NCBI GenBank assembly: GCA_963702595.1
Contig: CAVPDC010000001.1
Location: 206,556 to 270,555 of the forward strand
From: JALORV01 sp963702595
Lineage (GTDB): Bacteria > Pseudomonadota > Gammaproteobacteria > Burkholderiales > Burkholderiaceae_F
Length of the DNA stretch: 64,000 nt
Direction: 5' to 3'
Made by a program: the position numbers and the translations under genes. Positions 26,517 to 35,243 of the stretch are shown here, piece by piece. Below the pieces are notes generated by a model. That model made no database searches. It worked only from the letters and a program-made list of their open reading frames with translations, and was not told the origin of the DNA. Positions within the stretch are counted from its first letter, which is position 1. Each line of letters opens with the position of its first letter.

Positions 26517-27584
26517 ATGACGAGCCGTCTCGTACTCGGCCGGACAGTCCGCCTTGCCGCATTGGCGGCGGCGGTCCTCGCAGCCAGCTGCGGCGGTGAC
26601 AGCAGTGACGGCGGCGCGGCTGTAACGCCGATCGTTCCGCCACCGCCCACGATGGTCCAGATCACGCCAGCCAACCAGGACGCTGTTGCGCGCGCGACGG
26701 TGGCAGCCTTCTTCACGATGGGTGGCGTCGGGGTGCTCCCGACGGCGGCGCCGGCGCCGGCCAATTCCATGGCTGACACCATCAGCGCCGTACCCCTCTA
26801 TGTCCTGGGCAAGGCAATCGCGCCGGTGCAAGCCTCCAGCAGCCGCGCAAGCCGGCTCGCCGTCATTACCCAGACGGAAGCGTGCCCCGGAGGCGGTTCG
26901 ATGACGCTCACCATCGATGACCGCGACAGCAACACAGTGCTGTCTCCCGGCGACTCGATGACGTTCACCTTCAGCCAGTGCCGGGAAGACGCCAGCACGA
27001 TGGTGAACGGCACGCTGGCGATGGGCCTCGCGACTGTGACGCAATCGGCGACCGCGATGCAGTTGAGCGGCGCGTTCACGTTCCAGCAACTGGTCGTCGT
27101 TGACGACAGCTACACCTCGTCGATGAACGGCGTGATGAATGCGATCTACACCGAGACGCTCGATTCGACAGGCACGACGACCCGCCTCGACGCCACGGTC
27201 ACGCCGGGCGGGTTCGTGGCACAGGGGTCCACTCCCACCGTCAACGAAACGTTCACCTACGACGGAGGCTTCGTCGCGGTGGCGATCGAGTTCCTGCCGT
27301 CCACCTCGACCACCGTAGGCTGGTCGACGACCTCGCTCAATGGCACGGTGCTGGTGGCCTCGCTCGGCGCGCGCATGACGCTCGCGACGGACCCGGCAAC
27401 GCCGGTGCATCAGACGATGACGGCCCTCCACCCGGACACCGGACAGGTTTCGGTGCTCGGAAACGCATCGCGGCTGCGGCTTACCGTGCTGGTCACGGAC
27501 CGCGTTCGCAGTGAACTGGATGCCAACAACGACGGTACGTACGAGAGCACGAAGGAACTGACCTGGGCGCAGCTGATGCCCTAG
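26517..27584 (+). CDS. Hypothetical lipoprotein
   Basis: A 355-residue exported lipoprotein. The start has an excellent ribosome site (GGAGGAG). A signal peptide (LAALAAAVLAAS-C) ends in a lipobox with Cys about 21, followed by a Gly/Asp/Ser linker and a PPPP stretch. The mature part is rich in Thr, Ser and Val and predicted mostly beta. It is probably anchored to the outer membrane. No recognised domain. A perfect 14-bp hairpin follows the gene. Confidence 0.7.
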   Translation: MTSRLVLGRTVRLAALAAAVLAASCGGDSSDGGAAVTPIVPPPPTMVQITPANQDAVARATVAAFFTMGGVGVLPTAAPAPANSMADTISAVPLYVLGKAIAPVQASSSRASRLAVITQTEACPGGGSMTLTIDDRDSNTVLSPGDSMTFTFSQCREDASTMVNGTLAMGLATVTQSATAMQLSGAFTFQQLVVVDDSYTSSMNGVMNAIYTETLDSTGTTTRLDATVTPGGFVAQGSTPTVNETFTYDGGFVAVAIEFLPSTSTTVGWSTTSLNGTVLVASLGARMTLATDPATPVHQTMTALHPDTGQVSVLGNASRLRLTVLVTDRVRSELDANNDGTYESTKELTWAQLMP

Positions 27585-27613
27585 TGCGCTAGACGAAGTA
27601 GACCTCACCGGAA

Positions 27614-27648
27614 CAGCGCTGCAGCGGATCGAGACCGCTGCAGCGCTG
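27614..27648. terminator. Perfect 14-bp hairpin after the lipoprotein gene
   Basis: CAGCGCTGCAGCGG and its exact complement are separated by a 7-base loop (ATCGAGA). There is no T-tract on either side, so it is either a transcript-stabilising or Rho-linked hairpin, or a palindromic protein-binding site, rather than a classic intrinsic terminator. Confidence 0.5.
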
Positions 27649-27700
27649 CTCACGGACCTGGCCGCATGCGCGAGTGCCGCGCTGTGGTACGTTGTCTTTC

Positions 27701-28309
27701 ATGAACAAGCCCAAATTGAGTTACTTCGACGCGCCGGTGAGCCGCGGCGAGGAGTGTCGCCTCGCGCTGCATCTCGCCGGCGTCGACTTCGACGACGAGC
27801 GCATCAAATCCGCCGACTGGCCCGCGCTAAAAGGGCAGATGCCATACGGCGCAATGCCTGTGCTCATGCTGCCGGACCACCCGCCGCTCGCACAAACGAA
27901 CGCCATCCTCGTGCTGATCGGCCGCCGACATGGCCTACACCCTGCCGACGACTTCGAGGCCGCGCGCCACGAAGGCATGATGCAGCACGTGGAAGATCTC
28001 CGCGCCACGGTCGGGCCCACCATGCGCCTACCGGACGACGAAAAGCGGGCTGCGCGCGAAAAACTCGTGGCGGGCTACCTGCCGGCGTGGGCGACGTCGG
28101 CGGAGAAGAACATTACCGGTGAACGATTCTTCGCAGGCGCCAAGCTGCATGTCGTGGACCTCAAGCTCCACATGGCCGTGCGGTGGTTCATTGGCGGTAA
28201 GGTCGACCACGTTCCCGCGACGATCTTTGCCGGCTTCCCGCGGCTGATGCAGGTGCACGACGCGGTGCGCGACCATCCCGGCGTCAAGTCCTGGTACGCG
28301 AAGGCTTGA
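27701..28309 (+). CDS. Glutathione S-transferase
   Basis: A 202-residue protein with an N-terminal thioredoxin-like GST domain (KLSYFDAPVSRGEECRLAL; the Tyr at residue 8 is the candidate glutathione-activating residue), the cis-proline GAMPVL and a TNAI segment, then an all-helical C-terminal domain (FFAGAKLHVVDLKLHMAV). This resembles sigma/mu-class GSTs. It conjugates or transfers glutathione in the cytoplasm; the substrate is unknown. The ATG at 27701 is chosen over the upstream in-frame 27674 start, which adds a non-family leader. Confidence 0.85.
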   Translation: MNKPKLSYFDAPVSRGEECRLALHLAGVDFDDERIKSADWPALKGQMPYGAMPVLMLPDHPPLAQTNAILVLIGRRHGLHPADDFEAARHEGMMQHVEDLRATVGPTMRLPDDEKRAAREKLVAGYLPAWATSAEKNITGERFFAGAKLHVVDLKLHMAVRWFIGGKVDHVPATIFAGFPRLMQVHDAVRDHPGVKSWYAKA

Positions 28310-28338
28310 GCGTCTGATTGATTGAGAACTCAACGAAC

Positions 28339-28851
28339 ATGAGCAAGGTCTCTGAGAAGATCAAGGAAGAATTCCTCGCTCTGCTGCCGCCCACGATTTT
28401 CTTCTTCGTCGCGTTGCACATCGTCGCCCTGGTCCGTGCGCTGATGGTGAAGGGCACCGGGCTGCCGGTCATTTCCTCGGGGCAGATCGCGATGGGCGCT
28501 TTGATTCTAGGAAAGGCCGTGCTGTTGGCTGACCTGCTGCCTGCGATCAATCGCTTTCCGAACCGACCGCTTGCCTACAACGTCGCATGGAAGACCGCGA
28601 TCTACTTCGTCATTGCGACCTTCCTCCACTACCTGGAGCGCCTCTACGACTTCTGGAAGGAAGCGGGCGGCTTTGCTGCGGCCAACGAGAAGCTGCTCGC
28701 CACCATCATCTGGCCGCACTTCTGGGGCATCCAGATCATCCTGCTCGTCCTGATACTCAACTTCTGTGTGCTACGCGAGTTCGGCCGCGTGATGGGGAAC
28801 GACAAGCTGATGGCAATGTTCTTCGGCCGCTCAGGCAAAGCGAAGGGCTGA
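28339..28851 (+). CDS. Conserved membrane protein of unknown function
   Basis: A 170-residue protein with about four membrane spans: TIFFFVALHIVALVRAL, GALILGKAVLLADLLP, KTAIYFVIATFLHYL and WGIQIILLVLILNFCVL. The N-terminus is a charged amphipathic helix (SKVSEKIKEEF). A TTG start 7 codons upstream is possible, but ATG 28339 is cleaner. It follows the GST gene by 29 bases, so the two may be co-transcribed. No family function recognised. Confidence 0.65.
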   Translation: MSKVSEKIKEEFLALLPPTIFFFVALHIVALVRALMVKGTGLPVISSGQIAMGALILGKAVLLADLLPAINRFPNRPLAYNVAWKTAIYFVIATFLHYLERLYDFWKEAGGFAAANEKLLATIIWPHFWGIQIILLVLILNFCVLREFGRVMGNDKLMAMFFGRSGKAKG

Positions 28852-29158
28852 CCCGATCTATCAGGCCGCGAACCGGTGAACCCGGGCGTTGCCGGTCCAC
28901 GCGACATCCGCCGGCGCGGGGTTGATTCCGCGCGCCCGGACTTCAACCGGTAGATGACGCGAGTTGCTTCTGCGGCAACTGACCGTATGTCGCCACACGC
29001 CACACGTACTCGAGAGGCCCCCACCGGAAGCGGCGCAGCCACAACATCCTCAGGGGGCCTCCACAAGGAAGAAGATCCCCAGCGCCAATGCGAGTTGAGC
29101 CGCCGCGCCGACCTTGCCCCACCATCCGAGGCTCCCCCGTAGAACAATGTCGTGCAGA
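28852..29158. other. Non-coding gap
   Basis: 307 bases with no gene I can support. A short hairpin (AGTTGC/GCAACT, around 28961-28979) is present. Open frames on both strands are short and Arg/Gly-biased. Confidence 0.4.
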
Positions 29159-29728
29159 TCATCGCCAGACCGTGCTCGGCGGCAGGCAGAAAACCAGGCG
29201 GTCTTCCGGGCTCCAGATATCGTCCGACGCGTAGCGGTAGCCCCGCAACCACAGCACGCCGTCGATGCGGCGCAGGTAGAAGCCTTGCAGAGTGTCGTGA
29301 TCGTCTGTGAGCTGACGTGATGCGACTGTGATGGAGCCCGGTGGTGCCCGGTGCTTTGAGGGCGGGTGGCCGAGATGTCCTTCAGGCTGATCGAGGTACT
29401 GAAGCCTGAGGTGGGGGCCGAGTTCGAGAGGGCACAACGCAAGGCCCAGCTCGGCCGCACGCACATGAACCTGGGCGATGGTGGCTCCTTGCGCATAGCC
29501 AAGATTGGCAACGGCAAGTTCGACGGTGGCAATTTCTGACTTGACCGGCAATGTCGTGAACTCGCTGTGCGCGATTAGTTCTCGAGCCTAGTCATTGAGC
29601 AAAATGTCATTCCGCTGAAGTTCGGCAAGCAACTCGGACTTGCTCATGCCACCGACGCGAACGGTCCTGTCTACCGTCTGGCAGTCCGGGTAGATCGCAA
29701 CGCCTTTGTCTTCACGCTCGGGCTTCAT
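29159..29728 (-). pseudogene. Conserved hypothetical protein interrupted by an in-frame amber codon
   Basis: Reading the minus strand from the ATG at 29728, 46 codons (ending ELLAELQRNDILLND) are followed by TAG at 29590-29588, and then the same frame continues for 142 more codons (ARELIAHSEFTTL..., ending LPPSTVWR). The downstream part (GATIAQVHVRAAELGL, GPHLRLQYLDQPEG, APPGSITVAS, GFYLRRIDGVLWLRGY) looks like a conserved family of unknown function whose members, as I recall them, have both halves in one chain beginning MSKxELL (here at 29647). A CAG-to-TAG change would explain it. Function unknown. Confidence 0.65.
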
Positions 29729-30095
29729 GCGGCCAGACTAAGGGTCTGCGCAACCTGTTCGGCACCGCGCAGCACTTCAAAAATTCAGCTTAACGGTTGC
29801 ACCGTCGAGCGCGCCCCTACCGGGCAGCCAGCGTTCGTCGTTGATTCGCATCCCCACAACGCCTTTTGTCGATTTCCACCTTCACTTCTAACAGCGGACT
29901 CGACCTCTTCAGGATCGACATGCTGCTATGCATTAATGGCTTGGCGGAGTCAACGATTTGAGCGATGTCATTGATTTGAAAGCGTGATTAGACACGTTTT
30001 CGCGGCGGGGGCATCTTCTTTTTGTGCATTGCATCACCCGACTGCAGTACGGTGCGACGAAAGCCTCGCCCGAACCAAACCTGAGAGGTGACTCT
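29729..30095. other. Non-coding gap, lower GC
   Basis: 367 bases upstream of both the amber-interrupted gene and the small membrane frame. AT-richer than its surroundings; it probably holds their promoters, but no convincing -35/-10 pair was found. Confidence 0.35.
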
Positions 30096-30302
30096 GTGAA
30101 CTACCCAAAGACAAACGCATATTCCGCCCCCGAAGACAGCAATCGATCTCACTTCGCGCTCTTCGCCTTCGGCCTGTGGTTGCGTATCGGAGCGGTCGGC
30201 GCGTTCGGCCTGTTGGGCGTCCTGCATCAACTGCTCAATGCGATATGCAGCCACTGTCGGCGCTGGCGTTGGCGGTCGGCTTTGGCGTGCTCGTGGTCAT
30301 GA
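30096..30302 (+). CDS. Small membrane protein, hypothetical (possibly frameshifted)
   Basis: A 68-codon frame from a GTG behind GAGAGGTGA. Residues 19-48 (FALFAFGLWLRIGAVGAFGLLGVL) form a membrane span. After LLNAI the translation turns Cys/Arg/Trp-rich, while another frame carries on with a second plausible span (MQPLSALALAVGFGVLVVMSW, from 30245 to a stop at 30406). This suggests either one gene with a shift near 30240 or two overlapping small genes. No family recognised. Confidence 0.3.
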   Translation: MNYPKTNAYSAPEDSNRSHFALFAFGLWLRIGAVGAFGLLGVLHQLLNAICSHCRRWRWRSALACSWS

Positions 30303-30455
30303 GCTGGTGGCGCGCCCGAGTCGTACTCGAACGCGACGATGAAGCCATCCCCGTGACTGCTGCGTCCTTGCCTGCCAGCGCGGCGATGAGCGCTTCGGTC
30401 GCCTGATTCGCCGGCCGCTCAGGTGCGTGCGGGCTGCGCCCGGCGCACGCCCAGT

Positions 30456-30647
30456 TCAGAGCCGCACGCCCGGATGGCTCGACGCGAACTCGCGTAAGGT
30501 CAGCGGCAGCACCGTGTAAAGGCTCGCCGACATGAAGCCGATCGCGAGCCGACCGGCCTCGCCGCGGCTGGCGGCCCACGCTGTTTCGATCGCGTCAGAT
30601 GCGCGGCCGAGCCATTGAGCGGAACGACTTGGCGTCCTCGGCATCAT
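30456..30647 (-). pseudogene. LysR-type regulator remnant
   Basis: A 63-codon fragment: LGRASDAIETAWAASRGEAGRLAIGF, then SLYTVLPLTLREFASSHPGVRL and a stop. This is the characteristic junction between the linker helix and the first strand of the effector domain in LysR-type regulators (about residues 70-130 of ~300). Neither the N-terminal helix-turn-helix nor the rest of the effector domain is found in any frame nearby. It is probably the relic of a regulator of the neighbouring exporter. Confidence 0.65.
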
Positions 30648-30775
30648 GCGTGATTCAGTGAAGCGCGAGATGCGGATCGTTCCCGGCGTGGCTAGTCGGA
30701 CGGACCGAGGAACCTCGCCACTGCAATGGCGCGTCTTCAGCAGACTTCACTTGCCGCGGCGACGATGCGAACTGC

Positions 30776-32011
30776 TCAGGTGGCTCCCGGCGCCGGTCGC
30801 GTCCGCAGCAACAGCGCCGCCGCGAGCGCCGCCACACCAATAAGCGCCGAGGAGGCGAATAGCAGCGCGCGTGCGCCGAACTGTTCGGCCAGCAGGCCAC
30901 TGACCAGCGCGCCGACCAGCGTCGCGCTGTAACCGAGCGTGCGCACGCTGGCATCGACGCGCGCGAGCAGGGACGGCGCGGCGTGGGTCTGGCGCAAGGT
31001 ACGGTTGGCGATCTGATAGGCCATGCCGCCGGCGTCGCCGACGATCTGCTGGGTGGCGATCAGCAGCAGGCCGGCGAATGCGGCTGTTGTGGCGAGTGGC
31101 GTGGCCACACTGCCCACGGCCCACAGCGCCAGGCTGCCGACCAGCCACGTACGGGCGTCGATGTGCTGGGCCATGCGCGCCGTCAGCCACGAGCCCACCA
31201 GCGAGCCGATGCCGCCGAGCGCGAACAGCACGCCGAGCACTCCGGTTTCAAAGCCGATGTCACGCGCGACGTAGATCATGTAGGTCGTAGAGGCGAAGGC
31301 CATCGCAAAGGCGGTCAACGTGGCCACAACCGCGATTGCGCGCAGCACGGGGTCGGCGGCCGTGGCCCGCAGCCCGGCCTCCACTTCCGTCACCAGTGTG
31401 CGGACGCGGTCGCGCGGCGTCGCGATGGCGAGGGCTTCGTCCTGCAGCGGTGGCGGCTCGCAGATCTTCGCGAGCAGCAGCGCTGAGGCGAGATAAGTCA
31501 GCGCGTCCAGCACCATGACGACGATCGCGCCAAGCCACTGGAACAGCCACCCGGTGATGCCGAACGATGCGGCCTCGGTCACTGCACCGCCGGCGGCGAG
31601 TGCCGAATTGCGCTGGGTCAGGTCTGCGTGCGCCGTGCTGCGCGCGATCCAGGCCGACTGCGCGAGTTCAAAGGCGACGGTCAACGCGCCGTTTACAGCG
31701 ACGACGACGACGAGCCAGCCGATCGTGAGGGCGCCGAAGTACGCCATGACCGGCACGGTGGCGAGCATCGCGGCGCGCAACAGGTCAGCTCCGATCATCG
31801 TGCGCCGCTTGGGCCAGCGGTCGACCAGCGCGCCGAGCAGCAACGCGGCGAGCGCGCCCGCCGCAACGTCTGCCATTGCCAGCCACGCCATCGCGATTGG
31901 CTCGGCCTTGAGCACCAGCACCGCGAGCCACGGGATCGCGAGCCGGCTCATCAGCGAGCCGAAGGTGGAAACCACCTCGGCCGCGAACACGCGGCGGAAG
32001 GAGGACGACAT
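30776..32011 (-). CDS. Major facilitator superfamily exporter
   Basis: A 411-residue protein with about 12 hydrophobic spans and the MFS loop motif GALVDRWPKRRTM between spans 2 and 3. It resembles the MFS_3/EntS group of proton-driven exporters (N-terminal FRRVFAAEVVSTFGSLMSRLAIPWLAV). It likely extrudes a small molecule or drug across the inner membrane. A LysR relic lies just downstream. Substrate unknown. Confidence 0.85.
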   Translation of the reverse strand: MSSSFRRVFAAEVVSTFGSLMSRLAIPWLAVLVLKAEPIAMAWLAMADVAAGALAALLLGALVDRWPKRRTMIGADLLRAAMLATVPVMAYFGALTIGWLVVVVAVNGALTVAFELAQSAWIARSTAHADLTQRNSALAAGGAVTEAASFGITGWLFQWLGAIVVMVLDALTYLASALLLAKICEPPPLQDEALAIATPRDRVRTLVTEVEAGLRATAADPVLRAIAVVATLTAFAMAFASTTYMIYVARDIGFETGVLGVLFALGGIGSLVGSWLTARMAQHIDARTWLVGSLALWAVGSVATPLATTAAFAGLLLIATQQIVGDAGGMAYQIANRTLRQTHAAPSLLARVDASVRTLGYSATLVGALVSGLLAEQFGARALLFASSALIGVAALAAALLLRTRPAPGAT

Positions 32012-32377
32012 GGGCGGCGATGCTACCCGCCGATGTCGTGTGGCTGGCGCGACCGACTAGAGGGACGGCCGGGCTGCCGCCCCCCGGACGCCAAAGCTCC
32101 GCGGAACCGGACATCCGTTTCTGGCCACCCGTCCGTCGACAGCGCAGACAGCGTGCGGCGGGCTTGGGCGGGGCGATTCCGGCGCCAATTGCCGCTACGC
32201 GCGACGAAGTGCATCCCGGGCGGATGAACTGCAGAAAGGCGCCTTGGCGCGACGAAATCGACTTCGCAGTTCACGCCGCGATTCCTGCGGACTGTCGCAA
32301 GTCGCTCGAAATGTCGCTTGCCGGTGCCTACAGTGCGTTCATCGACAACGAACACCGCTTCACGAAAGGACCGAACG

Positions 32378-32554
32378 ATGAGCGCCAACTACACGACTTC
32401 CCTCCAGGCCCGCTTCGCCGCTTTTGCCGTCGCGCTGGTCACCAGCGTGGTGGTTCTGGGCAGCACCGTTGCCGGCATGCAGCCGCGAAGCGACGATGCG
32501 AACCAGGTGGTGGCACTCGAGCGCATCACCATCACGGCGACGCGGACCAACTGA
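32378..32554 (+). CDS. Small secreted or membrane-anchored protein
   Basis: A 58-residue protein from ATG 32378 with AAGGA upstream. Residues 10-32 (ARFAAFAVALVTSVVVLGSTVAGM) form a signal peptide or single span; the remainder is short and ends VVALERITITATRTN. Small proteins with this layout and a VTVTA(K/R)-like C-terminus occur in beta-proteobacteria, from memory. Function unknown. It is followed closely by an intrinsic terminator, which supports expression. Confidence 0.6.
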   Translation: MSANYTTSLQARFAAFAVALVTSVVVLGSTVAGMQPRSDDANQVVALERITITATRTN

Positions 32555-32619
32555 GCGTCGTGCGCGCAGCGCGCGCCGCGCCCGGTCCCGCGGCCACGCC
32601 CGCGTGCAGGGCACTGACC

Positions 32620-32647
32620 AAAAAACCCGGCTTAGGCCGGGTTTTTT
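32620..32647. terminator. Bidirectional intrinsic terminator
   Basis: An A6 tract, the stem ACCCGGC / GCCGGGT with a 4-base loop (TTAG), and a T6 tract. Strong in both directions, serving the small secreted protein gene (+) and possibly the aminopeptidase gene (-). Confidence 0.85.
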
Positions 32648-32807
32648 CTATATCGACGGCTGCGCAGCGACGAGTGCCGCAATGAATGCCGCAATGAATG
32701 CCTCAGAGCACTCTGAACATCTCTCCCTCGGCGGAGGGAGGGGTTGGGGGCCCGTTTTTGTGATTTGGCAGAGCGCGGCCCCTCCGGGGCCAGCCGACTG
32801 ATCGAGG

Positions 32808-32858
32808 CAGTCCGAGTGCACGTGCGACACGCGAGGCGTGTCGCGTACGCGAGGACTG
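32808..32858 (-). terminator. Long hairpin after the aminopeptidase P gene
   Basis: A 9-bp perfect inner stem GCGACACGC / GCGTGTCGC with a 3-base loop inside an outer CAGTCC / GGACTG pair. It starts a few bases past the minus-strand stop at 32863. There is no clear T-tract, so its role as a terminator is inferred. Confidence 0.45.
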
Positions 32859-32862
32859 AAGG

Positions 32863-34689
32863 CTAGATCGGCTGGGTACGCTCGTTCAGCCAGGCGGAAG
32901 CGGCGCCGCTGACAAGCGGGCCGACGCGGCGGCGGACTTCGTCGTGGTAGGCGTTGAGCCACGCGATCTCGTCGGCGCGCATCAGCGACCGCTCGATCAG
33001 CCGCGTGTCGATCGGGCACAGCGTCAGCGTTTCAAAGCGCAAGAACTCGCCGAACTCGCCGGACTCCGCCTGCACGTTGACGACAAGGTTCTCGATCCGC
33101 ACGCCCCAGCGGCCTGGGCGATAAACGCCGGGCTCGTTCGACGTGATCATGCCCGGCTCCATCGCCGTCTGCGGTTCGGGCGCGAGGTGTGGCGTAATGC
33201 CGTGCGGACCTTCGTGCACGTTGAGGAAGTAGCCTACGCCGTGCCCAGTGCCATGGCCGAAGTCGATACCGGCTGCCCAGATCGGTGCGCGCGCCAGCGT
33301 GTCGAGCAGCGGGCTCTTCGTTCCGTGCGGAAAGTGCGCCACGGACAGCGCGATCATGCCCTTGAGCACCAGCGTGTAGTCGCGCCGCTGCTCGGCCGTC
33401 TGACGTGCCGACGGGCACCACTCGCGTGATGTCGGTCGTGCCGCCGAGGTACTGGCCACCGGAGTCGATCAGCAGCATGCCGTTCCGGTCTGCTCCGGGA
33501 CTCCGATCGTGGCGTGCGACTCCTCGGTCGCCCGGTAGTGCGGCTGCGCGCCGTTGGCGTTGAGGGCAGCGATCGTCGAGAAGCTCGGGCAGACGAAACC
33601 GGGACGGCGCGCCCGGGCGCCAACAATCTTCTCGTCAATCGTCAGTTCGGTGAGGAGTTCCTTGCCGAGCGCGGACTCGAACCACGCGAAGAACTCGGCG
33701 AGCGCCGCCCCGTCCTGTTCCATCGTCGCGCGGATGTGCGCGATCTCCGCATCGGACTTGCGCGACTTGGCCAGCGTGGACGGATTGATCGTCTCGATGA
33801 CATCGACGCCTGCAGGTACGACCTGCCGCATGCCGAGCGTGATGCGACGCGGATCGACGAGCACCGTGGCAGCCGGTGGCAGCGCAGCCAGCGCTGCAGC
33901 GGTCTGTGTGTAGGGCAGGACGTCGACGCCGTCGGCGGCGAGCCGTTCCTTGAGGCCGTTTTCAATCTTGCCATCGGCGACGAACAGTAGTGCGCGCTGC
34001 GCGTCGAGCAGCAGGTGCGCCACGAAGACCGGGTTGTAGCTGACGTCGGCGCCGCGCAGGTTCGTGAGCCAGGCGATGTCGTCGAGCGTCGAGATGAAGT
34101 GGTGTGTGGCGCCCGCCTTGCGCATCGCTTCGCGCACGGCCGCAAGCTTTGCGGCGCGCGTCGTCGTCGCGTACGGTGGGGCGTGTTCGTAGATCGGCGG
34201 GATCGGCAGCGACGCGCGGTCGGGCCAGATCTCGGCGAGGATGTCGAGGTCGGTCCGCAGCCGCACGCCCTTCACCGTAAGAGCGGCGTCGAGCGCGCGC
34301 CCGCTCGCCAGTGCCAGCACCGTTCCGTCGACCGCGACGGTGTCGCCGGCCTTGAGTGTGGCCGCCAGCCAGTCGAGGTGCGCCGTGCTCGCCGCGCCCG
34401 GGATCTTCATCAGATCGATGCCGGTGCCGGCGAGCTGGACTTCGGCCATCGTCCAGTAACGGCTGTCCACCCAGACGCCGGCGGACTCGCGCGTGACAAT
34501 CAGCGTGCCGACCGAGCCCGTGAAACCGCTCAACCACTCGCGGCCCTTCCAGCGTTCCGGCAGGTACTCGGACAGGTGCGGGTCGCTCGAAGGCACAATG
34601 ACGGCCGCCAGGCCGTTGCGCGCCATCGCGCGACGCAGGTGGTCGATGCGTTCGCGCACAGTGGCGCGGCGTGAGTCGAGGGTATCCAT
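32863..34689 (-). pseudogene. Xaa-Pro aminopeptidase (aminopeptidase P) with two frameshifts
   Basis: The N-terminal two thirds (start ATG 34689; two creatinase-like N-domains, KSDAEIAHIRATMEQDGAAL) read in one frame to a stop at 33469. The next ~25 codons (MLLIDSGGQYLGGTTDITR, with two metal-ligand Asp) are in another frame, and from about 33405 the first frame resumes (TAEQRRDYTLVLKG, GHGTGHGVG with a ligand His, SNEPG with a ligand Glu). One missing base near 33481-33487 and one extra base near 33400-33410 restore a full ~608-residue XPNPEP1-type enzyme that removes the residue before proline. The shifts may be sequence errors. Confidence 0.8.
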
Positions 34690-34781
34690 GGCGCTCGGGG
34701 ATTCGTCAGGTGGGCGAAGTGTAGAGCGGAGCGGTGCGTCCGGGAGTGGGCGCGCCGGGGTCAAAGGGATGGGGAACAGTG

Positions 34782-35168
34782 ATGGTCAACGCGCTGGATG
34801 AGTGGCACCGGATCGTGCGGGAGCGCGACCCGGACGGACTGGACGATCTCCTTGCGGACGACGTTGTCTTCCACTCGCCGGTCGTGCACACGCCGCAGCG
34901 CGGCAAGCCCATCACCGCAATGTATCTCGCCGCGGCCGTCATCGTGCTCGGCCAGCCGAGCTTCCGCTACGTGCGGGAGATCGTCGGTGCGTCGGAGGCG
35001 GTGCTCGAGTTCGTCGTCGACATCGACGGCATCGAGGTCAACGGCGTCGACCTGATCCGCTGGAACGAGCAGGGCCGCATCGTCGACTTCAAGGTGATGG
35101 TTCGACCGCTGAAGGCGATCAACCTGATTCATCAGAAGATGGCGGCGGTGCTGCAGCCGGCGGGCTGA
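34782..35168 (+). CDS. NTF2-like / SnoaL-fold protein
   Basis: A 128-residue protein with the cone-shaped NTF2-like pattern: an N-terminal helix (LDEWHRIVRERD), LLADDVVFHSPVV, and alternating strands ending in GRIVDFKVMVRP. Such folds serve as small enzymes (isomerase, dehydratase) or binding domains; the active residues cannot be assigned. ATG 34782 is preferred; a GTG one codon earlier is possible. Divergent from the aminopeptidase gene. Confidence 0.75.
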   Translation: MVNALDEWHRIVRERDPDGLDDLLADDVVFHSPVVHTPQRGKPITAMYLAAAVIVLGQPSFRYVREIVGASEAVLEFVVDIDGIEVNGVDLIRWNEQGRIVDFKVMVRPLKAINLIHQKMAAVLQPAG

Positions 35169-35243
35169 GAGGGCTTACGCGGACCGGCAAGTTGCGGCCT
35201 TATCGCTGTGGGACCGAGCCGCTCACGGCTCGGGGCCGGTTAA

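Noticed and set aside
32690..32760. CTCCCTC/GAGGGAG hairpin and repeated GCAATGAATGCC as a third copy of the dispersed repeat
   Set aside because: Lacks the TAGAGGCGC start and the CCGGAGCGGCC block; similarity is limited to the GC hairpin.
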